Shown piece after piece: positions 4,565-11,447 of a stretch of 12,373 nt of DNA. The notes beneath the pieces are model-generated. The model was not told where the DNA came from and searched no databases. It saw only the letters and a program-made list of their open reading frames with translations. The position numbers were made by a program, and so were the translations under genes. The stretch is taken from assembly GCA_046160045.1 (NCBI GenBank), contig JBJXGR010000261.1, positions 1 through 12,373 on the forward strand. Reading direction: 5' to 3'. The DNA is from CAZGUX01 sp046160045 (GTDB lineage: Bacteria > Acidobacteriota > Terriglobia > Bryobacterales > Bryobacteraceae). How positions within the stretch are numbered: the first letter of the stretch is position 1; every line of letters begins with the position of its first letter.

Positions 4565-6331
4565 ATGACCTCGTTTCACGACCAGCCATTCCGGCTCCTG
4601 CTCGGGTGCAAGATCCCGATGCGCGACGGCGTCGAGCTTTCGGCCGATCTCTATCTGCCGAATGCCGGGCCGCGCGAGGCGCGGCGCTATCCGGCCTTGC
4701 TGCTGCGCACGATCTATCACAGCAAAGACCCGCGCTATGTCGGATGGGCCGTAGGCTTTGTGAAGGCAGGTTATGCGGTAGTGCTCGAGGATTGCCGCGG
4801 CCGCCACGATTCCGACGGCCGATGGGATCCCTATGTCTGCGAGATCGCCGATGGCCGGGATACGCACGACTGGATCGGACGCCAAGCGTGGTGTGACGGA
4901 CGGATCGGCACGTTCGGCGTCTCCTATCCGGGCTTCACGCAGACGTGCGGAGCGCCGGACGGCAGCCCGCATCTCGCCGCCCTCGCGCCCATCGCCTCGC
5001 AGCAGGACAATTACGGCCACCACCGCTGCGACGGGCTGATCGCCTGGGCGAACAGCGTCTTTTTCCCGAACATGCTGGGCCGCACGATGCAGGGCGAGGC
5101 GCTGGCGCGGCTCGACTTGCGGGCAATCGAGCGCCGCCTTCCACTCCACAAGGCCTGGGACGATATCGGCGACTGCCCCTATTTCCGGGGCGTCGTCGAG
5201 CACCAGGCCTACGATTCCTTCTGGTCGGGCTACTCGCTGCGCCACCGTTACGAGCGGGTGGATGTGCCGGCCTATTTCATGACCGGCTGGTACGACTCGC
5301 TCTTGAACGAGACGCTGCGGGTCTTCCGCGGCTGGCGGCTCAAGGCGAGGTCGGATGCCGCGCGGCGCTTCACCCGGATCCTCATCGGCCCGTGGAGCCA
5401 CCAGGTCGCGCCGTGGGGCCGTCCCCAGCCTGAGTACCAGATTCCGGCCGACGGCCGGTTCGACGACGCGGTTTTCGGGCCGGGGGCGGCGATGAACATC
5501 ATCGAAGAGCATTTGCGCTGGTACGACGCTCGGCTCAAGGGCGTGCGCAACGGCTTGGACGACGAACCGCCGCTGCGCCTGTTCGTGATGGGCGAGAATG
5601 CCTGGCGCGGCGAGCAGGAATGGCCGCTCGCGCGCACGCGGTGGACTGATGTCTTCCTGCGGGCGGGCGGCGTTCTCTCGATGGAGCCGGCGGCCGCCGC
5701 CGAAGCTCCGGACGGCTTCCGGTACGATCCGGCGGACCCGCTACCGACCTGGGGAGGCAGCTACCAGATGAAGGATCTCGGCGGGCCCAAAGACCGGCGG
5801 CGGATCGAAGGCCGCAAGGACGTGCTCCTTTACACGTCGGCGCCCCTGGAGCACGACCTCGAAGTGACGGGCCCCGTGACGGCGACAATTTGGGCGGCAT
5901 CGACCGCGCTCGACACGGATTTCACCGCTTCGTTGGTCGATCTCCATCCGGACGGGCGCGCGATTCTACTGACCGACGGGATCTGCCGGGCGCGGTTCCG
6001 CGACGCCGCAGCGCGGTGGAACCCCGCCGACCTCCACAACGGCCGTTCCCCCTACGAAGCGCTCTATGACGATCCGGGCTTTGTGCCGCGGCTCCTGATG
6101 CCGGGCGAGCCGACCGAGTTCCGGATCGACCTGTGGTCGACCTCGAATCTCTTCCGCAAGGGCCACCGGATCCGGGTGGAGATCTCTTCAAGCAACTTCC
6201 CGCGCTACGACCGCAACCTCAACACCGGGGGAGCGATCGGGTTCGAGACGGCGTCGCGCGTCGCGGAGCAGACCGTCTTCCACGATCGCGGCCGGCTGTC
6301 GCGCGTGACGCTGCCGGTGATCCCGCGCTGA
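4565..6331 (+). CDS. CocE/NonD-family serine hydrolase (X-Pro dipeptidyl-peptidase-like)
   Basis: The 588-aa protein has the CocE/NonD layout. An alpha/beta-hydrolase domain begins IPMRDGVELSADLYLP (residues ~17-32). The nucleophile elbow is GVSYPG with Ser120; DSLLNET holds Asp244 and GPWSHQ holds His279, completing a Ser-Asp-His triad at the spacing of cocaine esterase. The C-terminal galactose-binding-like jelly roll (from about residue 400) contains DVLLYTSAPLEHDLEVTGPV, DTDFTASLVDLHPDGRA and GHRIRVEISSSNFPRYDRN, all family hallmarks. Family members hydrolyse acyl esters, peptides or beta-lactam acyl groups; the substrate here cannot be told. No signal peptide is seen, so it is probably cytoplasmic. 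The start is ATG 4565 with a G-rich stretch about ten bases upstream. It stands alone on the plus strand between two minus-strand genes and between direct repeats. Confidence 0.93.
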   Translation: MTSFHDQPFRLLLGCKIPMRDGVELSADLYLPNAGPREARRYPALLLRTIYHSKDPRYVGWAVGFVKAGYAVVLEDCRGRHDSDGRWDPYVCEIADGRDTHDWIGRQAWCDGRIGTFGVSYPGFTQTCGAPDGSPHLAALAPIASQQDNYGHHRCDGLIAWANSVFFPNMLGRTMQGEALARLDLRAIERRLPLHKAWDDIGDCPYFRGVVEHQAYDSFWSGYSLRHRYERVDVPAYFMTGWYDSLLNETLRVFRGWRLKARSDAARRFTRILIGPWSHQVAPWGRPQPEYQIPADGRFDDAVFGPGAAMNIIEEHLRWYDARLKGVRNGLDDEPPLRLFVMGENAWRGEQEWPLARTRWTDVFLRAGGVLSMEPAAAAEAPDGFRYDPADPLPTWGGSYQMKDLGGPKDRRRIEGRKDVLLYTSAPLEHDLEVTGPVTATIWAASTALDTDFTASLVDLHPDGRAILLTDGICRARFRDAAARWNPADLHNGRSPYEALYDDPGFVPRLLMPGEPTEFRIDLWSTSNLFRKGHRIRVEISSSNFPRYDRNLNTGGAIGFETASRVAEQTVFHDRGRLSRVTLPVIPR

Positions 6332-6411
6332 GACGCCTGGCCAGCCGGCCGGGAAGTGTCTCCAACCCGAAAACCCGTGAGCCCGTTTGGGCACCCAGGG
6401 CCAAAGATATC

Positions 6412-6514
6412 GTGGAAACCCGATGACTCCGAACGGCTTGTCAACGAGGGCTGACCGGGCCATCGAGATACTCTCGAACCCGCCGCCGGAACGCCTCCCA
6501 TCCAGGTACCGGCT
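6412..6514. repeat. Direct repeat copy B (3' end of M48-like gene)
   Basis: Partner of 4354-4454. It covers the last ~24 codons of the M48-like gene and about 28 bases beyond its stop. The two copies are ~2,060 bases apart and bracket the CocE-type hydrolase gene. Confidence 0.85.
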
Positions 6515-7220
6515 CATTCACCGAGGGTGGCAAGGTCTCGCTGGCGCGTCGCAAGGCCGCTACACGCGCGCCCGCGGGCGGCCGGGCGTCGTCAGAGTCG
6601 GCGCCGGACGAACGAATCCAGGCGGCGAGAGCACTGGGATCGTAGCCCGCACGGGCTAGTTTTTCCGCCGCGGCCCGGTCGGCCTCCATCTCGAACTCCC
6701 GGGCGAAGACGTTTAGGTTGGGGCGGCAGTTCCACTCCGGCGAGTGCGTGGAGGCGTCGGCCCAGACGCCGAAGATCTGCTCACGTTCCGCCATCTTGTC
6801 CGCGTGCCGCAGTTCCGTGTGCGCCGTGGCATGGGCCAGCATCGCGGCCAATTCCGGCTCGCTCTCAATGGCACCCAGCATCGGGAGTGGCAGGATGACC
6901 GCGCCGTCTGGAAGGGCGACGGGTTCCACCAACCCCGACCGCGCGACGACCCGTGGGAATGCCAGGTCTCCCGGCAGGGGCGGAGATCCCCGCCTCTCGT
7001 CCCATACCAGGAAGGGCCCGCCGGCCCGGAGGCGCACTCCGATCTCTCGGAGGACGGACTCCAGCGCTGGGTCGCGCATCCGCGCGGGGTGCTTCGCGAC
7101 CTGCAGGGTCCATTGGCGAGCTACCGTCGCCCGCTGCCCGGTCGAAGGCAGTCCCAGGACGTCCGCTGGCGTTTGTGTCAATGCCGGAGCAGCCAGACAC
7201 AAGAACAAAGCCGCTCTCAT
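6441..7220 (-). CDS. Secreted M48-like metallopeptidase homologue with altered active site
   Basis: The 259-aa protein has a short signal peptide (MRAALFLCLAAPALTQ). The M48 Zn-peptidase-like domain includes GAVILPLPMLGAIESEPELAAMLAHATAH (residues ~106-134) and FEMEADRAAAEKLARAGYDP (residues ~176-195), where EMEAD supplies the expected third ligand Glu177. The M48 zinc motif should be HExxH. Here it is H130-A-T-A-H134, so both zinc-binding histidines remain but the catalytic glutamate is alanine. Family knowledge says this should abolish proteolysis, leaving a structural or regulatory zinc protein, or a decaying gene. The ATG at 7220 is chosen because GAGAG lies about six bases upstream and a signal peptide follows; the frame is open 75 codons further upstream but without a sensible protein. 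The last ~70 bases are duplicated at 4383-4454. Confidence 0.85.
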   Translation of the reverse strand: MRAALFLCLAAPALTQTPADVLGLPSTGQRATVARQWTLQVAKHPARMRDPALESVLREIGVRLRAGGPFLVWDERRGSPPLPGDLAFPRVVARSGLVEPVALPDGAVILPLPMLGAIESEPELAAMLAHATAHTELRHADKMAEREQIFGVWADASTHSPEWNCRPNLNVFAREFEMEADRAAAEKLARAGYDPSALAAWIRSSGADSDDARPPAGARVAALRRASETLPPSVNEPVPGWEAFRRRVREYLDGPVSPR

Positions 7221-7311
7221 CGAAGTCTCTCGTCGGATATGCCGCCTGGCGTCCAATCCTTTCAGGGTTCCGCTTCGTCCGCAAACGCTCTCGGCGGGGC
7301 GGTCCCAGGTA

Positions 7312-7329
7312 GCGGTCCCCCCGGACCGC
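7312..7329. repeat. GC-rich hairpin
   Basis: GCGGTCC, loop CCCC, GGACCGC forms a perfect seven-base stem with a four-base loop. It has no T-run and lies about 90 bases upstream of the M48-like gene start, so a terminator role is not supported. Its role is unknown. Confidence 0.45.
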
Positions 7330-7507
7330 GGGCCACCCCCCTGGCCACCGGGCGAAGCCCGCCAGCGCCTTGTGAGCCCTCGGCGTAAAGCCGTGGGGTG
7401 CCTTGGCTGAGGAACCGAAAGACGCGTCGCGGCCCCGAGCGTCAAGCGAGGCTTCCCGCAGCGCCAAGGAGCCCACGGCCCAAGAGCGGTTTTTCAACGG
7501 AGTGCCC

Positions 7508-7542
7508 ATGGGCCTACGTCCCACTATGGGCCTACGGCCCAC
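7508..7542. repeat. 18-bp tandem repeat with palindromic core
   Basis: The unit ATGGGCCTACG(T/G)CCCAC occurs twice with an 18-base period, at 7508-7524 and 7526-7542. The second unit contains GGGCC-TAC-GGCCC, a perfect inverted repeat. This looks like a small dispersed palindromic element rather than coding sequence. Confidence 0.65.
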
Positions 7543-7706
7543 CAAAAGCGAAACCAGGAAACCAGGGACATTCATGTTAGGAAAAGCGAAGGGGGAAACG
7601 GAGATTCCCTTCCACTCCGTTTACTGTCACGGCTTTCTCCACGTGTTTCTCGCAGTTGTATCACCCGCTGCGCGTACTTTCTGGTACCACGGCACTTTGG
7701 AAAACC

Positions 7707-7734
7707 TTGCCAATACCCCCGCTTGGTCTATACC
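7707..7734 (+). promoter_or_regulatory. Promoter of the sigma-factor/kinase unit
   Basis: TTGCCA (7707-7712, five of six to consensus), a 16-base spacer and TATACC (7729-7734, four of six) form a housekeeping-type promoter. The expected start is near 7741, about 14 bases ahead of the sigma gene ATG. Confidence 0.5.
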
Positions 7735-7754
7735 CTGAAGGCGACGGCGCACTC

Positions 7755-8300
7755 ATGGCGGAACTGACGGTACTCTTGCAGCGATACCGGTGTGGGGACC
7801 GCACCGCGCTCGATGAGATCATGCCGCTGGTCTATCGCGAACTCCACGGCCGGGCCCAGCGGCAGATCGGACGGGAGCACGGCCCAGTGACTCTCCAGCC
7901 GACGGCCTTGGTGCACGAAGCCTATCTGAAGCTGGTCGGAAGCGACCCGCCCCACGCGCGCGACCGCGCCCATTTTCTGGCCATCGCAGCCAGGCTCATG
8001 CGGCAGATCCTGGTGGATCACGCCCGCGGCCGCAAACGCGCCAAGCGAAGTCCCGAGGCTTTGGTTTCTCTCGACGATTCGCTTACCCCGGCGCCCGCCG
8101 CTGCTGCCGTGGTCGAGCTCGACGACGCCCTCCAGGATCTCGCCGGGGACAACTCCCGCCGCGCGGAGATCATTGAGCTGCACTACTTCGGGGGCCTCAC
8201 CGCCGAGGAATCCGCGACCGCGCTCGATCTCAGCGTCCACATGGTACGCAAGGAAATCCGCCTTGGCCAGGCGTGGTTACGCCGCCGTCTGGCCCAGTAG
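7755..8300 (+). CDS. ECF-type RNA polymerase sigma factor (TIGR02999-like)
   Basis: The 181-aa protein is a two-domain sigma-70-family regulator. Region 2 covers about residues 6-100: MPLVYRELHGRAQRQIGRE, then the marker LQPTALVHEAYLKLVG (residues ~48-63) and AHFLAIAARLMRQILVDHARGRKRAKR, the recognisable TIGR02999 block. After an alanine-rich linker, region 4 (residues ~130-180) has IIELHYFGGLTAEESATALDLS and the helix-turn-helix end VRKEIRLGQAWLRRRL. The start is the ATG at 7755, since homologues begin with a short M-x-E-L/I-T segment. The gene is followed after 32 bases by a Ser/Thr kinase, a recurring pairing in Acidobacteriota and Planctomycetes; the kinase probably controls, or signals with, this sigma factor. 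There is no anti-sigma gene of the usual ZAS type nearby. Confidence 0.93.
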   Translation: MAELTVLLQRYRCGDRTALDEIMPLVYRELHGRAQRQIGREHGPVTLQPTALVHEAYLKLVGSDPPHARDRAHFLAIAARLMRQILVDHARGRKRAKRSPEALVSLDDSLTPAPAAAAVVELDDALQDLAGDNSRRAEIIELHYFGGLTAEESATALDLSVHMVRKEIRLGQAWLRRRLAQ

Positions 8301-8314
8301 CCGCTGAAACACGC

Positions 8315-8320
8315 CATAAT
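8315..8320 (+). promoter_or_regulatory. Internal -10 candidate before the kinase
   Basis: CATAAT lies in the 32-base gap between the sigma and kinase genes, ending 12 bases before the kinase ATG. There is no convincing -35. It could give a short-leader kinase transcript in addition to read-through from the sigma promoter. Confidence 0.35.
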
Positions 8321-8332
8321 AGTTCACCCGCC

Positions 8333-10981
8333 ATGAGAACCGAAGTCGAGGAGTTGTTCCTGGCCGCGGCCGATCTTCCCGGCGCCGAGCGCGACCCCTT
8401 TCTCGAAGCTCGCTGCGCCGACCCGTCCATCCTGGCCGAAGTACGCTCGCTGCTCGCCCACGACCAGGCCGGCGACACCCACTTGCGCGATTCCCTGCAC
8501 GCCGTGGCCGCTTCCGCCGCGGCCCTCCGCAGCTTCGGCCCGTACCGCGCCACCCGTCTGCTGGGAGCCGGCGGCATGGGCGCCGTGTACCTCGCCGAAC
8601 GCACCGATGGCGAGATCCGCCAGAGGGTGGCCATCAAGGTCCCGCAAATCTCCGTAAGCCCCGCGCTCTTCCTCGCTCGATTTCGCCGGGAGCGCCAGAT
8701 CCTCTCCCAGCTCACGCATCCCTACATCGCCCGGCTGCTCGACGCCGGAACCACCGAAGACGGTGTGCCCTACCTGGTGATGGAATACATCGAAGGCCAA
8801 CCTCTGGATTCGTGGTCCGTCGCGCAAGACCAAAACCTGGCCGCCCACATCGGCCTCTTTCTGAAGATCTGCGAGGGCGTCGAGTATGCACATCAGCACT
8901 TGATCGTGCACCGCGACCTGAAGCCCGGCAACATCCTGGTGACCGCGGACGGCACGCCCAAGCTGCTGGACTTCGGCGTCGCCAAAGTTCTCGGCGATGC
9001 CGATCCGCACGCCACCTCCACCCAGGTACTGACCCCAGCCTACGCCAGCCCGGAGCAGGTGCGCGGCGAAGCTGTCACCACCGCCACCGACGTTTACGCG
9101 CTCGGCGGCGTCCTGTACCGTCTGCTCACCGGGCGACCACCGCATCAGGTGGAGGGCAAGACGCCGGCCGAAATCCAGACCGCCATCTGCGACCGGGAGC
9201 CGCAAAAGCCCAGCGCGTTGCGTCCGGAGTTGAAAGGCGATCTGGAGAACATCCTTCTGATGGCCCTGCGCAAGGAACCGGGGCGCCGCTATCGAACCGT
9301 CCCGCAACTGGCTGCCGACCTGGGGCGCTGGCGCACGAACCTGCCCGTGTCCGCGTCTCCCGATACGCTGGCGTATCGCGGAACGCGCTTCTGGAAACGG
9401 AACCGGCTGGCGGTGACGGCCGCGGTCACCGTGTCCGCCGCGCTGATCATCGGAGCGGGCTTGGCCTTCTACCAGGCCCGCCGCGCGGACCGCCGTTTTC
9501 AGGACGTCCGCCACCTGGCCAACGTCTTCGTCTTCGACGTTCACGACCGCATCCGCAACCTGCCCGGCTCCACCGAAGCCCGCAAGGTGATTGTCACCAC
9601 CGCCTTGCAGTACCTGGAAAAGCTTCGCTCGGACGCCGCTGGCGACCGCGGTCTGTTGCTCGAACTGGCGCAAACCTACGGTCGCATCGCCGACGTGCAA
9701 GGCCTCCCGTCGCAGAGCAATCTCGGCGACACCAAGGGCGCGATCCGCAGTTACGTCAGTGCCCTGGAAATCCTGACGGCCCTCGACCAGGCCGGCGAGC
9801 CTGGCGCCCGCCTGCCCCTGGCCGACGTCCAGTTCCGCCTGGCGATGGCTCGCATCAGCGCCGGCCAAAAGGAGCAGGCGCTCAAAGAGTTGTCGGTAGC
9901 GGGCGAGACGATCCGCGCCGCGGCCCGCCAGTCGCCCGGAGATAAGGACGTTCTGCACGCCGCCGTGAACATCCTTGCCAACGCCGCGCGTACGTTCTTT
10001 GGCAACGGCGATTTGGAACGGGCCATCCAGACCGGGGAACAAGCGGCCGAATTCGCCGGCCAACTAGAGAAGATCGATTCCAGTCCCCAGACCCGCGAGC
10101 AGCTCGCGTCCGGGTACCGTAGTCTGGCTACGGCGCACATGGCGGCCGGGAACCTGGAAGCGGCCGCCGCGTCTCTGCGCCAGGTGGTCGCCATTCGAGA
10201 AACGTTGGCCCGCAACGCACCGCAGGACAGCAGCCTGCAGCGTCTGCTGATGATCGCGTACGGAACCTTGGGAGACTTCCAGGGATACCGGCCGGAGAAT
10301 CTGGGCGATCTCCCGGGCGCGGTGGAGTCCTTTGAGAAGGCGGGAAAGATCGCGGAGTGGCTGCACCAGGCAGACCCCGCGGACCGAAAAGCGCGCGCCG
10401 ACGTTGCCAACGTGCGCCTCCGGCTAGGCTCGGTGTACGTGGATACGCCGGGCCGTGCGGACGCCGGTGTAAGCCTGCTGCGCGAAGCATTCGAAATCTT
10501 CACCCAGCTTTCTGCCGCGGACCCGCCGAATACCACCCATCGTTACAACCTGGCCTCCATCGAAGGCAGAATCGGGGAGGGCCTGGCGGTGATGGGACGC
10601 CGCCAGGAGGCTATCGAGCGGCTGGAGTCGGCCCGGCGGCGGGCCGTGCCTCTGTTCGCCACCACAGCCCTCTCCCGAGCCACCTACACGCGCGCTACTC
10701 TGTCCCTGGCGGAACTGACCGCGGCCGCCGATCCCCCCAAAGCATCGCGGCTGGCGGCCGAAGTCGCATCCGAAATGGAAGTTGGGAAGTACACTCCCTG
10801 GAATCGCGCGGTGGATTCTGGCAGGCTCGCCAAGGTCTATCTCCAACTCGGCCGGCGCGACGCGGCCGTGCCCTGGCTCGAAACAGCGGCCAAGGCCTGG
10901 CGCGAGGCCAAGCCCCCAGCCGCCCGGCAAGCCCACCGCGCCCAGGAGCTTCGCGCCGTAGAAGCCCTCCTGGGCCGCTAG
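8333..10981 (+). CDS. Membrane Ser/Thr protein kinase with C-terminal TPR repeats
   Basis: The protein is 882 aa from the ATG at 8333; an in-frame GTG at 8273 lies inside the sigma gene and is unlikely. It begins with a helical N-terminus (residues 1-66) of the kind typical of these kinases. The Hanks-type domain spans about 70-340: glycine loop GAGGMGAVY (78-86), VAIK lysine 102, HRDLKPGN (193-200), DFG (213-215), SPE in place of APE (239-241) and DVYALGGVLYRLLTG. All catalytic residues are present, so it should be active; the RD motif suggests activation-loop phosphorylation. One membrane segment lies at about 360-380, after WKRNR, placing the kinase inside and the remainder outside. Residues ~400-882 are helical TPR-like repeats (for example LASGYRSLATAHMAAGNLEAAAASLRQ), probably a protein- or peptide-binding sensor. 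It forms a unit with the preceding sigma factor. Confidence 0.93.
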   Translation: MRTEVEELFLAAADLPGAERDPFLEARCADPSILAEVRSLLAHDQAGDTHLRDSLHAVAASAAALRSFGPYRATRLLGAGGMGAVYLAERTDGEIRQRVAIKVPQISVSPALFLARFRRERQILSQLTHPYIARLLDAGTTEDGVPYLVMEYIEGQPLDSWSVAQDQNLAAHIGLFLKICEGVEYAHQHLIVHRDLKPGNILVTADGTPKLLDFGVAKVLGDADPHATSTQVLTPAYASPEQVRGEAVTTATDVYALGGVLYRLLTGRPPHQVEGKTPAEIQTAICDREPQKPSALRPELKGDLENILLMALRKEPGRRYRTVPQLAADLGRWRTNLPVSASPDTLAYRGTRFWKRNRLAVTAAVTVSAALIIGAGLAFYQARRADRRFQDVRHLANVFVFDVHDRIRNLPGSTEARKVIVTTALQYLEKLRSDAAGDRGLLLELAQTYGRIADVQGLPSQSNLGDTKGAIRSYVSALEILTALDQAGEPGARLPLADVQFRLAMARISAGQKEQALKELSVAGETIRAAARQSPGDKDVLHAAVNILANAARTFFGNGDLERAIQTGEQAAEFAGQLEKIDSSPQTREQLASGYRSLATAHMAAGNLEAAAASLRQVVAIRETLARNAPQDSSLQRLLMIAYGTLGDFQGYRPENLGDLPGAVESFEKAGKIAEWLHQADPADRKARADVANVRLRLGSVYVDTPGRADAGVSLLREAFEIFTQLSAADPPNTTHRYNLASIEGRIGEGLAVMGRRQEAIERLESARRRAVPLFATTALSRATYTRATLSLAELTAAADPPKASRLAAEVASEMEVGKYTPWNRAVDSGRLAKVYLQLGRRDAAVPWLETAAKAWREAKPPAARQAHRAQELRAVEALLGR

Positions 10982-10997
10982 TCGAGGAGGCTGCGGA

Positions 10998-11058
10998 AAG
11001 ACGGCGGAAACCCCTTCCGGCCGATATACCAACTATACCAACTCACTTCTGCCGTCTT
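10998..11058. repeat. Inverted repeat enclosing a 9-bp tandem repeat
   Basis: AAGACGGC (10998-11005) and GCCGTCTT (11051-11058) are perfect 8-base arms. Between them TATACCAAC is repeated exactly twice in tandem (11025-11042). The position just after the kinase stop suits a terminator or 3' structure, but the loop is 45 bases and no T-run follows. A protein-binding site with two half-sites on one DNA face is an alternative. Confidence 0.5.
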
Positions 11059-11065
11059 GTATGCG

Positions 11066-11165
11066 TTCGCTCCGTCATTCCCCCCGGTGGCTTGGCCGCT
11101 GATTCTTTTGCCTGCCTGGTATAAATCCTTCCCGCCATGGCGCAGTTAGAGAGTGGAGAGCAATG
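11066..11165. repeat. Duplicated promoter-leader block, copy 1
   Basis: This block matches 12120-12223 in the same orientation, about 1,054 bases apart. Shared stretches include TTCGCTCC, ATTCCCCCC/ATCCCCCC, TTTCTTTTGCC or its close variant, GCCTGGTATAAATCCT and CGCAGTTA followed by an AGAG-rich ribosome-site region. In both copies an ATG beginning MN follows. Confidence 0.8.
11120..11125 (+). promoter_or_regulatory. -10 element in duplicated block, copy 1
   Basis: TATAAA lies in the identical context GCCTGGTATAAATCCT in both copies. No good housekeeping -35 is present at 16-18 bases; the conserved CTTTTGCC just upstream may instead be recognised by an activator or an alternative sigma factor. 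The expected start is near 11132, giving a leader of about 31 nt. Confidence 0.5.
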
Positions 11166-11348
11166 AATTCAACAGGGAGTAGACCCACATACAAAGTCGT
11201 GGTTTTGTTTGCCTTCAGCTTGATTACGCCGGCCTGGCCGGCGCCGGCGATCTCTACTACGGCCTCATCGGAATCACCCCCATCGGAGGACAAGGTTCCT
11301 GCGCCCCTGGCTCTTTTCGAAGGTGACTCGAAGGGAGTGGGCTTCTGA
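11163..11348 (+). pseudogene. Short signal-peptide ORF, probably a degenerate copy of the gene at 12221
   Basis: As read, this encodes 61 aa beginning MNSTGSRPTYKVVVLFAFSL with a cleavable-looking signal (LITPAWPAPA), then low-complexity Ser/Pro/Glu sequence. A one-base shift near 11240-11250, in the GC palindromic run GGCCGGCGCCGGC, exposes GDLYYGLIGITPIGG. This resembles EIHFGVAGITPIET, just after the signal peptide of the gene at 12221, but that frame stops at 11324. Upstream DNA of the two is also duplicated. I therefore read this as a frameshifted, truncated paralogue, while a functional short secreted peptide cannot be excluded because promoter and ribosome site (GGAGAG just before the ATG) are intact. 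Confidence 0.55.
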
Positions 11349-11362
11349 TCTGTGTATCTTTC

Positions 11363-11397
11363 AGGCTGACCAGAACGGGTTTTGTCCAGGTCAGCCT
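11363..11397. repeat. Perfect 9-bp-stem hairpin upstream of the 154-aa gene
   Basis: AGGCTGACC (11363-11371) and GGTCAGCCT (11389-11397) pair perfectly around a 17-base loop. It sits 50 bases before the next start codon. No T-run follows, so a simple terminator is not favoured. It could be an operator dyad, an attenuator stem or an RNA-stabilising 5' structure. Confidence 0.65.
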
Positions 11398-11447
11398 AAA
11401 CAAGAGTTAGGCTACAAGTTTCTTGAATCACACTAGGAGAAAAAGAC

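Larger units (their letters stand above)
7221..7754. other. Non-coding, GC-rich intergenic region with small repeats
   Basis: This 534-base gap separates the divergent M48-like and sigma-factor genes. It holds a GC hairpin (7312-7329), a palindromic tandem repeat (7508-7542) and, at its right end, the sigma promoter. Open frames such as 7403-7738 run through it, but they encode low-complexity Arg/Pro-rich sequence with the repeat inside, so I do not call a gene. The block from about 7330 to 7560 has the look of dispersed intergenic repeat sequence. Confidence 0.5.

Noticed and set aside
4514..5512. 332-codon minus-strand frame opposite the hydrolase
   Set aside because: It is antisense to a gene with a complete catalytic triad; the translation is Arg/Ala/Val-rich and unrecognisable.
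7508..7542. CRISPR-like array
   Set aside because: Only two units with no real spacer between them; no cas genes.
7403..7738. 111-codon plus-strand ORF before the sigma factor
   Set aside because: It contains the tandem palindromic repeat and overlaps the sigma promoter; the composition is non-protein-like.
8324..10063. 579-codon open frame on the minus strand
   Set aside because: It is antisense to the kinase gene in GC-rich DNA, with Gly/Arg/Gln-rich low-complexity translation and no domain. It is a third-position GC artefact.
11363..11397. Rho-independent terminator
   Set aside because: The stem is strong but no T-run follows on either side and a gene starts 50 bases downstream.
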